This document shows positions 9,114-18,196 of a stretch of 64,000 nt of DNA, one piece after another. The translations under genes and the position numbers were made by a program. Under the pieces are notes generated by a model. It was not told where the DNA came from. It saw nothing but the letters and a program-made list of their open reading frames with translations, and searched no databases. This DNA comes from Aristolochia californica. Lineage: Eukaryota > Streptophyta > Magnoliopsida > Piperales > Aristolochiaceae. Where the stretch lies: NCBI GenBank assembly GCA_029961685.1, contig JARWKL010000004.1, positions 26,603,610 to 26,667,609 on the forward strand. Direction: 5' to 3'. How positions within the stretch are numbered: the stretch's first letter is position 1; each line of letters opens with the position of its first letter.

Positions 9114-10861
9114 TCAGAGAAGGTGCCTAAAGAGTCCGACATGTTCTCTGAGTTTTCCGAGGAGGAGGACTCAGTTGCAAGATGAAGTTCATATATTTCA
9201 TCTTTTGATTGGATTTCATCGTAATGAATGATTTCTAATCCATTTTCTTCAGCTAGTAACATGTAAGTATTGTACCGCCGTTGTTGCTTATCATTTGGAC
9301 AATCTTTTGCAAAATGTCCTTCTTTCTAGCATATCCAACATTTGCATTTGCTTGGGGTTTTCCCCTTTGGGCAGTATGCATTTGACCCTTTACTGGATGT
9401 GGTAGGGTCAGAATTTGTTCTTTTCTTAAAGTACCTCTTTTTAGGAGTATACCTGGTTGTAGAACTATTTTGTATCCTAAATTTTTTCTGTTGAAATTTC
9501 TTAGGATATTTTCTTTGCTTATGGGAGGTGGTTTTGCAACCATAAGCTCCTACATTTTTGTTCTGGTTTGAACAACATAATGTTTGTTTATTTGCCTCAC
9601 TACTTTTCTTTTGTAATTTTTGGGCTTCACAAAGATTTTCCAACATGTCTTGTACAAATCTATGTCTTCTTCCTAAAGTATCAATGTTTAGGAAAATATC
9701 CATGGTTAAAGTACCATGTTCTGGATTGTTTTGCCAATATTTTGTAATATAGTCTATTTCAGCTACATGTGCAAATGGTTCTGGCAATTTTGCATAAAAG
9801 ATAGACAGATAAGGTTTCTGGTCTTCTTTTTGCTGTTTATAGAAGTAACTTGCAAACTCGCAGTAATACTTCTCATAAAAACAAATGTTACAGATTTGTA
9901 ACTTGTTTAATTTCTGAAGAGTTTCTAAACGTTTTCTTTGTTTAGTACTCTCATTGTAGGCTTCTAGGGTTGGATGTATTCGTAGAAATTCCTTTGATAT
10001 CTTAGCCACTAATCCTTTCAAGATATTTGCTATTGATATTGAAGTATTAGCTCCTTTTTGGTCTTCGGGAAGGTTGTCCCACCAATGAGCTACATTACCC
10101 TGTAAAGCATGGGTAAAGAAATTAATTGTTGATTCTTGGTTCCAAGATTCATGCATATTTGCAACATTGCTCATGCTTCTTTCCCAATCTTTAACGACCT
10201 TTTCTCCATCCTTGGGGCAATCCAAGTTGAGGTAAAATCCAAAAGGGTTTATGCTATCTATGGTTTGGTGTCCCTTAGTAGCATTTGAAGGATCGACATT
10301 TGTGTATTTTGTTGAATAACTTTGTCCTCCCAGGGATATTTTGGAGTGGGAGAAACTTTCTCGTTCTTGTGGGTGAACCGCAGTACGGTTTCAGAAGTTA
10401 TCTTGACAGCTATCTTCCATGTGGGTGTCTCGTACCCTTGAAGTTTCTGCTTCAAAATGGTCGCTACCACGAAGCATTCAAAATCTTTTACCAAGATCAT
10501 CTGCCTTTTAGTCATTAGCAGAGTAGTCTATTTTCTTGGTATTTTCTTCTGCAACTTCATCAGATTCCCATGCTTCTGGTTTACTGTTTTGTTGCTCTTG
10601 TTATTTACTAGAGGAGAGTTTTTCCTCTTGAACATAATAAATTGGTTGGCGACCGAAGGTATTATATTATGCGTAAACTTCATCATCGGTGGAGGATGAT
10701 GCTTTGTAAGCGATCCTAAAAGCAGGTGGTGCTGGATCCTTTTTTCTGGGTGCTATGCAAGGTGTTGCAAAGTACACTAGGTTTTTCAGCCATCCGGTGA
10801 TGTCAGGAAGGCCTAATGGTAATGGAGTTTCCATATCCATTAAATAGAAAAACTCTGTCAT
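9110..10861 (-). pseudogene. Full-length coat protein gene, piece II, stops only
   Basis: Complete 584-codon frame (583 aa plus TGA) without any indel. It is interrupted by TAA at 10669-10667 (a Glu codon in copy I), TAA at 10603-10601 (CAA to TAA), TAA at 10510-10508 (a Lys codon in copy I) and TAG at 9328-9326 (Gln 512, inside the zinc knuckle, just after CWIC). Between the last two, 393 codons are open. The C2 stop overlaps the start as ATGA. The core segment HALQGNVAHWWDNLP, basic linker and acidic tail are as in piece I. The TAA at codon 118 and the TAG at codon 512 recur at the same codons in piece IV. Confidence 0.88.
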
Positions 10862-11019
10862 AGAGGTAATTCTTGAAGCTTCCGTTGAATCTTTTTGATC
10901 AGATACCGTAGTAGAATTTCTCTACGGGTTAATCTCCACCATTCATTCAGATATGCTCGATAAGCTATATCGGTTTCATTTACTGGTGTGAGAGTTTCTC
11001 TGGCGTGCCAATTTTGGAC
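10858..11019 (-). pseudogene. ORF C2 fragment, piece II
   Basis: C-terminal ~53 codons of the 71-aa ORF C2, open and almost identical to 1385-1600, with the stop overlapping the CP ATG. The N-terminus is lost at the breakpoint near 11019-11021, where sequence jumps into the middle of a CP gene. Confidence 0.75.
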
Positions 11020-11276
11020 TTTTCAGCTACATGTGCGAATGGTTTTGGCAATTTTGCATAAAAGATAGACAGATAAGGTTTCTGGTGTTCTTTTTACAGT
11101 TTATAGAAATAACTTGCAAACTCGCAGTAATACTTCTCATAAAAACAAATGTTATAGATTTGTAACTTGTTTAATTGCTGAAGAGTTTCTAAACGTTTTC
11201 TTTGTTTAGTACTCTCATTGTAGGCTTCTGGGGTTGGATGTATTCCTAGAAATTCTTTTGATATCTTAGATACCAT
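11020..11276 (-). pseudogene. Internal coat protein fragment, piece III
   Basis: Piece of the CP core matching ~285-525 of piece I, in the same orientation. The join to C2 at ~11020 is a rearrangement sharing only about three bases (CTT). An open stretch 11276-11094 encodes ISKEFLGIHPTPEAYNESTK and the Lys/Leu-rich helix after it. It ends at the foreign insert. Confidence 0.85.
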
Positions 11277-11517
11277 TTCACCCGGATACCAGCAAATACC
11301 ACCTCATGGGTTGGGACGCCATTAAAATGCTCCAATGATGTCAGCAAAGGAGGGCATAGCAGCGTAGCAGCGAGTGGTACCTACCTGCACCGACCGGCCA
11401 TCCTTACCTAAGGGATGCCAACACCCAAGGGCGAAGAGTCCTGCTTCGCTACACACATCACAAGCGAGAGTTCCCAATGGATGCAATACCCGACTCGGTC
11501 TCGGGTTTGTCGGCTAC
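11277..11517. other. Foreign 241 bp insert between virus pieces, flanked by a 9 bp direct repeat
   Basis: Clearly more GC-rich than either flank and without match to any other part of the window. AGATACCAT occurs immediately left (11268-11276) and right (11518-11526), which could be a target-site duplication or filler made during end joining. No convincing reading frame, terminal inverted repeat or tRNA-like box was seen. It sits exactly where CP sequence switches to gene E sequence. Identity unknown. Confidence 0.5.
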
Positions 11518-11526
11518 AGATACCAT

Positions 11527-12443
11527 CTGTTTTATGAATCCATATGCATAAAGCATGGATGCATATTTTCAGTCTATTTCAGGACTCAGCTTCACTTGAT
11601 TCCAACTGTTGCTGGGCTCAGTGGTGAAGAAGGGAGTGTTCATCCCTTGTCCAATTTGTTCATTCCATCTCTGGAATTGAACAGTATGATCGGATTCGAT
11701 CTTTGAACCAACGTTGTCCACCTTTTGAGGGCGGAGCGAGGGTTCCTCAGACATAATGTCTGAAAGTTTTAAAGGTTTAAATTTCTTTAAAAACTCAAAC
11801 TCATTCAAACTAGTTTTATCTGGTTTATTTAGGCTTTTCAACCTTGTAAACTCAGATGGGGTAACCAATTTTGTCTTGAATGATTTCTCATTACCAGACA
11901 AGTCTGTTTCCATCGGGGATGGATCCGTTAAGACTTCCTTTTCAGCTCGAGACTGACAGGTAGAAGTCCCTGATTCCGATTTCAACGAAATCATTAAGGT
12001 TTCCTTTCCAGCTCTAGACTGGCAGGTAGAAATCCCTGATTCCCCTATCTTTAGAGAAGATTGGGTTGTGATTTCCTTCTCATGCCTGGCATGACCGATA
12101 GAAATCCCGGGTCGACCTGTGTTTATCAAAACACTAAAGTCATCCGTCTGCTGATTAGCTGACATTGTAGCTTCCTTTTCTCGCGATGGAGATCCGGTAG
12201 AAGTCCGAGTGGATCTTGGCATTTCATGCTGTTGAGTGAGTTCTTTTAACTCTTCGGTTAATTCTTTAACCTTGAGTTGTAAGACTTCTCCACTTAACCC
12301 GTAACGGGAACAATCTCATGTATGTCTCCTCGTTCTAAGAGAACTAAAAGACTATCGAATAGTGACTATAGGGTTGAGAGTAATACCGTGAGTGTGGCAA
12401 TTGCTGCTGCTAGGTCCGTTAGGGTGCTGCTGAGGGGATCCAT
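11527..12443 (-). pseudogene. Gene E, piece IV, 5' part
   Basis: N-terminal half of the transactivator-position gene. The leading small ORF (ATG 12443, 1 base after the Pol stop) is cut by a CAG to TAG change after ~25 codons; piece I has Gln. The main ORF (ATG 12222) is open for 217 codons, through the four G-I-S...KE repeats and past the codon that is an amber stop in piece I, to NSWNQVKLSPEID. The gene is then truncated at the insert. It is therefore the better preserved copy of the N-terminal half. Function is uncertain, as for the piece I copy. Confidence 0.6.
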
Positions 12444-12444
12444 T

Positions 12445-14365
12445 TTACCTGTCTATAACACAAGAAAGTTCTCGAGTAAGAGTGTCAAGTAAATAGTTTT
12501 TATCTCCTTTAATGTGTTCAACAGTAAAAGAGAATTGAAAGAACCATTGCTGCCAACGGAGTAACCTACCGCGACAAAGCGAATCTTCTAAATTTCTTGA
12601 CATAAAACCGACAAAATTTTTACAGTCATTTCTTACCAGAAATTCTTTGGGTGCGAGATAAATATAAAACTTTTTTATCCCATTCTTTACTGCTAAAATT
12701 TCTTTTTCATAAGAATGATAGTTTGCTTCAACAGATGAAAATGTTCTTGATGTATATTTGCATATTCTTTCAGAATTATTGATTTTGCATTTTAGGACTG
12801 CTGCCCAAGTGTGATAAGAGGCGTCAGTTTCCAAAATCAGTTTTGCATCTGGATCAGGTAGAGTTAACACCCGGAGGTGTTTCATCATTTGTTTGATCCG
12901 GAGTACTTCAAGACTATCAGTGGGTGTCCATTCGCATTTGATGTCGTTCTTTAGTTTCTTTTGAAAGGGTTTCCTAATTTCTGTTAAATTCTTTATGAAT
13001 TGTTCAACATATGTTAGGCATCCTAAGAAATGTTGAAGTTGTTTTATATCTTCAATTTTATTCAGAAAAGCAGCTAGTTTTTCTAGAAAATGATTTTGAA
13101 GAATGATTTCTCCTTTTGAGATGTTTAGACCTAAGAAATCTATCTTGGTTTTAAACAACTCTGATTTCTTTTTACTGAGTGCTATCCCAGCAGTTTTTAA
13201 GGCATTTAAAACCTTAAGTAATTGCTCTTTATGTTGATCCTTGGTTTCTGAAAAGACTAGGATGTCATCAACATAAACTAAGCAAAATTTGAAGAATGGT
13301 TTGAGGATATCATCCATTCTTCTTTGAAATATGTCCTGAAGGACAACTGAATGCAGTAAGGGGAATAGCTCTTTCAGTTAGACGAATTTGTCAAAACCCG
13401 GATTTGCAATCAAATTTAGAAAACCATTGTTTTACTCTTATGGCAGCTATTAATCTTTCTTTGTTATGAAGATAGTAACCATCCATTTTTGCGGCTTCAT
13501 TAACCTTTTTATAGTTAATAACCATTCTAGCTTTTCCGCGTTTTATCTCTGCATGATTCTGTACTAGGAAAGCAGGAGATGTATGTGGAGAATAACTTGC
13601 CTGGATTAAACCTTGAGCGAGCAAGACATTTATCTGTGTTGAGAATTCTTCAACATCAGAAGGAATGTAAACCATAGGTTATTCTCGGATTTCCTTTTAA
13701 GGATCAAGAAGTTCGAGGTCGGCTTATGGTTTTTGTTTATGCCACCATTCTAAGGGTTTCTCAGAACAAGTGGATTCTAGAAGTTGCTAAACTTCAGATT
13801 CACAGGACTCAGCAAGGAGCAGAGTTTCAAAGGTTGGAATCTCATCACCACGCTGGCTACGTTTTTTGAAGACCTGATGGAGGACATCGCCATTGCTGGA
13901 AATGGCATAGGCTTCCGTAGGTTTTACGGTGTAGACAAATATAACAGTATTATCGATTTCACGTCGAGTGCGACATCGAAGTTTATAGTAGGCTGGTGTT
14001 TGCTCTATAGGGGCATGAAACATGAGCCATTCATTTCCTAGGACTAAGTCTAGTCCTGAGTTTATGTTTGATCATAAACTAATGAGTTTTGGAATCATTA
14101 ACTTTTCATCTCCAATGTCGAGAAGAATGTTTCGAGCTTCGGCGGGAAGAGAGATATTCTCTCTGGAGCCAATGGTTACTTGAAGGGGTACTTCAAGTAT
14201 TTTCCATTGATCAGTGGGAAATAGATTTTGTCTGGCTAGGCAATATGAACTTCCTATATCTACAAGAGTGTGTATATGGAATTTGATATATCCGGGTAGT
14301 TTAAGCGGGACCGTGATATAAGAATTTCTAGATGCGACATGCTCTGCGTTTATGCGGATACTCTT
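12445..14365 (-). pseudogene. Pol (protease-RT-RNase H), piece IV
   Basis: Nearly complete Pol; with a 47 bp deletion added back it is 656 codons. Protease: LVDIGSS (catalytic D-x-G) near 14260. RT N-terminus in 13675-13391, FDCKS present. The 47 bp deletion near 13332 removes motif B (MPFG) and shifts the frame. YVDD and the rest run open from 13317 to 12445 (290 aa). RNase H acidic residues are visible there: TDAS (D165), HSYEKE (E204), RNDCKNF (D231), LLDTLTRE (D278). Stops: TAG at ~13789-13787 (CAG to TAG), one near 13700 and TGG to TGA near 13389. The ATG has become AAG. No integrase follows. Confidence 0.9.
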
Positions 14366-16113
14366 TCAGAGAAGGTGCCAGAGGAGTCTGACATGTTCTC
14401 TGAGTTTTCCGAGGAGGAGGACTCAATTGCAAGATGAAGTTCATATATTTCATCTTCTGATTGGATTTCATCGTAATGAATGATTTCTAATCCATTTTCT
14501 TCGGCTAGTAACATGTAAGTACTGTACCGCCGTTGTTGTTTATCATTTGGACAATCTTTTGCAAAATGTCCTTCTTTCTAGCATATCCAGTATTTGCATT
14601 TGCTTGGGGTTTTCCCCTTTGGGCAGTATGCATTTGACCCTTTACTGGATGTGGTAGGGCCGGAATTTGTTCTTTTGTTAAAGTATCTCTTTTTAGGAGT
14701 ATACCTGGTTGTAGAACTTTTTTGTATCCTAAATTTTTTCTGTTGAAATTTCATGGGATATTTTCGTTGCTTATGAGAGGTGGTTTTGCAACCATAAGCT
14801 CCTACATTTTTGTTCTGGTTTGAACAACATAATGTTTGTTTATTTGCCTTACTACTTTTCTTTTGTAGTTTTTGGGCTTCACAAAGATTTGCCAACATGT
14901 CTTGTACAAATCTATGTCTTCTTCCTAAAGTATCAATGTTTAGGAAAATATCCATGGTTAAAGTACCATGTTGTGGATTGTTTTGCTAATATTTTGTAAT
15001 GTAGTCTTTTTCAACTACATGTGGAAACGGTTCTGGCAATTTTGCATAAAAGATAGACAGATAAGGTTTCTGGTCTTCTTTTTGCAGTTTTTAGAATTAA
15101 CTTGCAAACTCGCAGTAATACTTCTCATAAAAACAAATGTTACAAATTTGTAACTTGTTTAATTTCTGAAGAGTTTCTAAACGTTTTCTTTGTTTAGTAC
15201 TCTCATTGTAGGCTTCTAGGGTTGGATGTATTCCTAGAAGTTCCTTTGATATCTTAGCCACTAATCCTTTCAAGATATTGGCTATCGATATTGAGGTATT
15301 AACGCGTTTTTGGTCTTCGGGAAGGTTGTCCCACCAATGAGCTACATTACCCTGTAAAGCATGGGTAAAGAAATTAAATGTTGATTCCTGGTTCCAAGAT
15401 TCATGCATATTTGCAGCATTGCTCATGCTTCTTTCCCAATCTTTAAGGACCTTTACTCCATCCTTGGGGCAATCCAAGTTGAGGTAAAATCCAAAAGGGT
15501 TTATGCTATCTGTGGTTTGGTTTCCCTTAATAGCATTTGAAGGATCGACATTTGTGTATTTTGTTGAATACCTTTGTCCTCCCAGGGATATTTTGGAGTG
15601 GGAGAAACTTTCTCGTTCTTGCGGGTGAACCGTAGTACGGTTTTGGAAGTTATCTTGAAAACTATATTCCATGTGGGTATCTTGTACCCTTGAAGTTTCT
15701 GCTTCAAAATGGTTGCTACCACGAAGCATTTGAAATCTTTTACCAAGATCATCTGCCTTTTAGTCATTAGCAGAGTAGTCTATTTTATTGGTATTTTCTT
15801 CTGCAACTTCATCAGATTCCCAGGCTTCTGGTTCACTGTTGTGTTGCTCTTGTTGTTTACTAGAGGAGGGTTTTTCCTCTTGAAAATAATAAATCGGTTG
15901 GCAACCGAAGGTATTATATTCTGCGTAAACTTCATCATCGGTGGAGGATGATGCTTTTGAAGAGATCCTAAAAGCAGGTGGTGCTGGATCCTTTTTTCTA
16001 GGTGCTATGCAAGGTGTTGCAAAGTACACTAGGTTTTTCAGCCATCCGATGATGTCAGGAAGGCCTAATGGTAATGAAGTTTCCATATCCATTAAATAGA
16101 AAAATTCATTCAT
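14362..16113 (-). pseudogene. Full-length coat protein gene, piece IV, stops only
   Basis: Same 584-codon frame as piece II, indel-free over 1752 bases. TAA at 15762-15760 (codon 118) and TAG at 14580-14578 (codon 512, after CWIC in the knuckle) are identical to piece II. Two private Tyr to TAA changes lie near 15097. The normal terminator has become AGA, so CP and Pol no longer overlap as ATGA. The start ATG is 2 bases after the C1 stop because C2 is missing here. Open stretches 16113-15762, 15729-15097 and 14955-14578 share one frame. Confidence 0.88.
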
Positions 16114-16115
16114 TT

Positions 16116-16331
16116 TTACAAAGCTAGGAGGTTTAGCTTTTGTTTAATTTTTTTGATCTTGCATCGTAGTCTATGGATGCGATTCGTATACCTTTCCCAA
16201 TGGAAATAGTACATTTCCATGGCGAAGATAGTATCATCTTCTGGTTGAAGCATGTTTCTTAGTAAGAGAGTGAAGGTAAGGCCATCTCTCTTTCTTTGTA
16301 AACGATGTAAAAGTTTTTGTCTATAGATCAT
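16116..16331 (-). CDS. Small viral ORF C1, piece IV, 71 aa, intact
   Basis: Intact 71-aa basic ORF, starting MIYRQKLLHRL and ending CKIKKIKQKLNLLAL, with an aromatic centre (MYYFHWERY). The ATG overlaps the original stop of ORF B (ATGA, 16331-16328). Its TAA is followed after 2 bases by the CP ATG. It is homologous to 1602-1818, and a paralogue of C2 (1385-1600) of identical length. Function unknown. The basic helical C-terminus is compatible with nucleic-acid or capsid association, which is inference only. Confidence 0.65.
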   Translation of the reverse strand: MIYRQKLLHRLQRKRDGLTFTLLLRNMLQPEDDTIFAMEMYYFHWERYTNRIHRLRCKIKKIKQKLNLLAL

Positions 16332-16659
16332 CTATTTCGGGACGCTGTCCAGGCTTGTTCAGCATCGTCCTTTGTCCGGAACTTTTGTGAGAATTTCTGG
16401 AAAATCCTATGACTTGAGCTTGAGCTTCTTCCCAGCTGTCATATATTCCTGTTTCTCTTCCTATGAAGACAACATACCAGTATTTTGTTTTTTCTGGTTT
16501 TTTGTATGTACTTGTAGAGGCTTCTCCTGTTGAAGCGGTGTCTACAGGTTGAGATATGGTTTCTTCTTGGGTCATTCTGTAGATTTCTCTTTGCAGAATG
16601 ATTACCAAATCTTCTAAGAATTGCTTAGATAGCATATTCTTGTAGTTCAAGTTGTTCAA
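16321..16659 (-). pseudogene. ORF B: stand-alone viroplasmin/RNase H1-type hybrid-binding domain
   Basis: 112-aa ORF whose residues ~60-95 (KYWYVVFIGRETGIYDSW, then QAQVIGFSRNSHKS) match the conserved pattern of the caulimovirus viroplasmin / RNase H1 N-terminal domain: aromatic Y-V-V, G-R-x-x-G-I-Y-x-S-W, QV-x-G-F, N-x-x-K-S. That domain binds RNA/DNA hybrids or dsRNA. In caulimoviruses it lies inside the transactivator. Here it is a separate small gene preceding C1. After ~16400 the familiar end of the domain continues in another frame, whose TGA would overlap the C1 ATG as ATGA. The visible C-terminus is therefore a one-base frameshift product. Residues 1-55 are Gln/Ser/Thr-rich. It overlaps ORF A by 35 bases. 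Confidence 0.7.
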
Positions 16660-16951
16660 TCCTGATTTGGTGTTTCAGGTCTTTGATAACTTGTTTTAAT
16701 CCTACTAGACCGAGTCCTAAGAATCGTCCATCTCGGATTATCCTTCTTCCTTTGTTGTTATATTCTACAACTAAAGGATTTTCTTCGAGCTCTTTGAGTT
16801 TGGCTTGAACTCGTGCGAGTTGATCTTTTAACTGTCGACTCCAGACCCTCTGGAATTTGATTTGATTATCATACCTTCTGGTCATGATATATTCTCGCAG
16901 TCGCAAATAGTTGATAAGTCTTATCTCTGGATTAGACCTATTTTGTTCCAT
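16625..16951 (-). CDS. ORF A: 108-aa coiled-coil viral ORF of unknown function
   Basis: First ORF after the primer-binding site in piece IV. It is intact, very basic and helical: an Arg/Gln-rich N-terminus, a probable coiled coil at residues ~38-57 (LKDQLARVQAKLKELEE), a Gly-containing middle (DGRFLGLGLVGL) and a second helix (VIKDLKHQIRIEQLELQE). I do not recognise a family; small first ORFs of badna- or tungro-type viruses are only loosely similar in size. Its start context (ATGGAACAAAATAGG) resembles the MP start in piece I (ATGTCTGAACAAATAGG), which may mark a recombination point or chance. Confidence 0.55.
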   Translation of the reverse strand: MEQNRSNPEIRLINYLRLREYIMTRRYDNQIKFQRVWSRQLKDQLARVQAKLKELEENPLVVEYNNKGRRIIRDGRFLGLGLVGLKQVIKDLKHQIRIEQLELQEYAI

Positions 16952-17112
16952 ATAGGAAGTTTTGCTTTTATGTACATTTGTTCCTTACAAATGTTACATG
17001 GGATGTGACCGGTATGGGTCGTAACTGTTTGGTAGTATGTATACCTAAACAGAAAGAATCAAAGTTAGGCTTTGACTTCTTTGACACATACAAAACCAAG
17101 TATAAATCACCA
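16952..17112 (-). other. Viral leader between primer-binding site and ORF A
   Basis: 161 non-coding bases, not matched in piece I. In viral sense it includes a pyrimidine-rich run ending TTTAGG (near 17045) that resembles a 3' splice site. Nothing else was recognised. Confidence 0.4.
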
Positions 17113-17125
17113 GGCTCTGATACCA
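17113..17125 (-). other. tRNA-Met primer-binding site
   Basis: In viral sense the 13 bases TGGTATCAGAGCC are the exact complement of the 3' end of plant initiator tRNA-Met, the primer for minus-strand DNA in Caulimoviridae. It lies between the LIR and the first ORF, as expected. Piece I keeps only the leading TTGG at the homologous place. Confidence 0.9.
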
Positions 17126-18006
17126 ATTTAAACACAACGAGTCTCTAGAAGACTCTGACAGCAGAATACTGATACCAAAAGCACTATTGCTATGATATCA
17201 ACGACACAAAGTCTCTAATAGACTTGTACACACGAAGAACCTAGGGATGAGGGCAGCGAAACTAGGATCCTAGGGATTTCTACCTGTCCGTCTAGCTACA
17301 GGCAGCGGAAAACATCAAAGGGCAGTGGAAAACAACGATGACTCACACAATACTATTCCTACAGTCACACTTCGTCAGTCCTATCAGTTTACCATTATAT
17401 CACTTTCCTGCTTCCTACCATATGTCACTGCTATATACTCGTTTGTGTCTATGTCATAGCTATCTAATAGGCCCAACATGACTTCTGCTGCTACTTAGAA
17501 CTTCTTCGGGGTTTGACCCTATTCCTGTCGGCTTACCACCAAGTGGGCAATTTCGTCGATGCGGTCCTCACGGTCTCCAGAGGGCCCCAAGCCGTTCCTA
17601 TTAACCGTTGCGGCTTCATGGCTACTTCAGCAGGGTAGAGCACAACTCCGTTTCATTTTCTACCTCGAAGCGTAGCCGAATAATTCCAAGTCTCTAGCTT
17701 CTGTCCTATTTGGCACTATTTTGATACTATTTCTTTTTGACGAGTGAACAGTAAACATGAATAGTAATCATGAATAGTAACCATGAATAGTAAAAAATGA
17801 ATAGTACTTTTGAACAGTAACTTTGGAACAGTAAAAACAAACACTGTGGAGATCATATATATAGATGCGGAATACGAACATTAATAACAATTACTGTGGA
17901 GATCAAAATATTACAAACATGTGGAATGAACAGTAATAACAAATACTGTGGAGATCACAATATTACAAACATGCGGAAATATAAAAAACATTGTTCAAAA
18001 CAAATA
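17126..18006 (-). promoter_or_regulatory. Viral large intergenic region, piece IV, truncated at the satellite
   Basis: Closely matches 3225-4095 of piece I: same leader hairpins, the palindrome CTAGGATCCTAG, repeated CATGAATAGTAA 13-mers and the ~51 bp tandem repeats (from 17829). It stops at TTCAAAACAAATA, so the TATA candidate, TGACG elements and hairpin cluster of piece I are missing. The copy has probably lost its promoter. Non-coding. Confidence 0.75.
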
Positions 18007-18196
18007 GTGGAATTTCCCAAACTTGGATAACAAAACTTTAGTGTTCATTTGTGAAGAGTGAATGAACAGTAATAACAAATACTGTGGAGATCACAATATT
18101 ACAAACATGCGGAAATATAAAAAACATTGTTCAAAACAAATAGTGGAATTTCCCAAACTTGGATAACAAAACTTTAGTGTTCATTTGTGAAGTGTG
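17925..18196. repeat. 136 bp tandem duplication spanning the virus/satellite junction
   Basis: Bases 17925-18060 are repeated at 18061-18196 with a single mismatch (AGAG versus AGTG near the end). Each copy holds ~82 bp of viral LIR followed by ~54 bp of satellite, so the junction occurs twice (18006/18007 and 18142/18143). The near identity indicates a recent duplication or an assembly effect. Confidence 0.9.

Noticed and set aside
3225..18006. The two LIR copies (3225-4095 and 17126-18006) as LTRs of one retrotransposon
   Set aside because: They are direct repeats around pol genes, but no integrase is present, there are no TG...CA ends or target duplications, and the gene order (MP, VAP, CP, Pol, E) plus viroplasmin domain fit Caulimoviridae; the repeats are the same intergenic region of successive genome copies.
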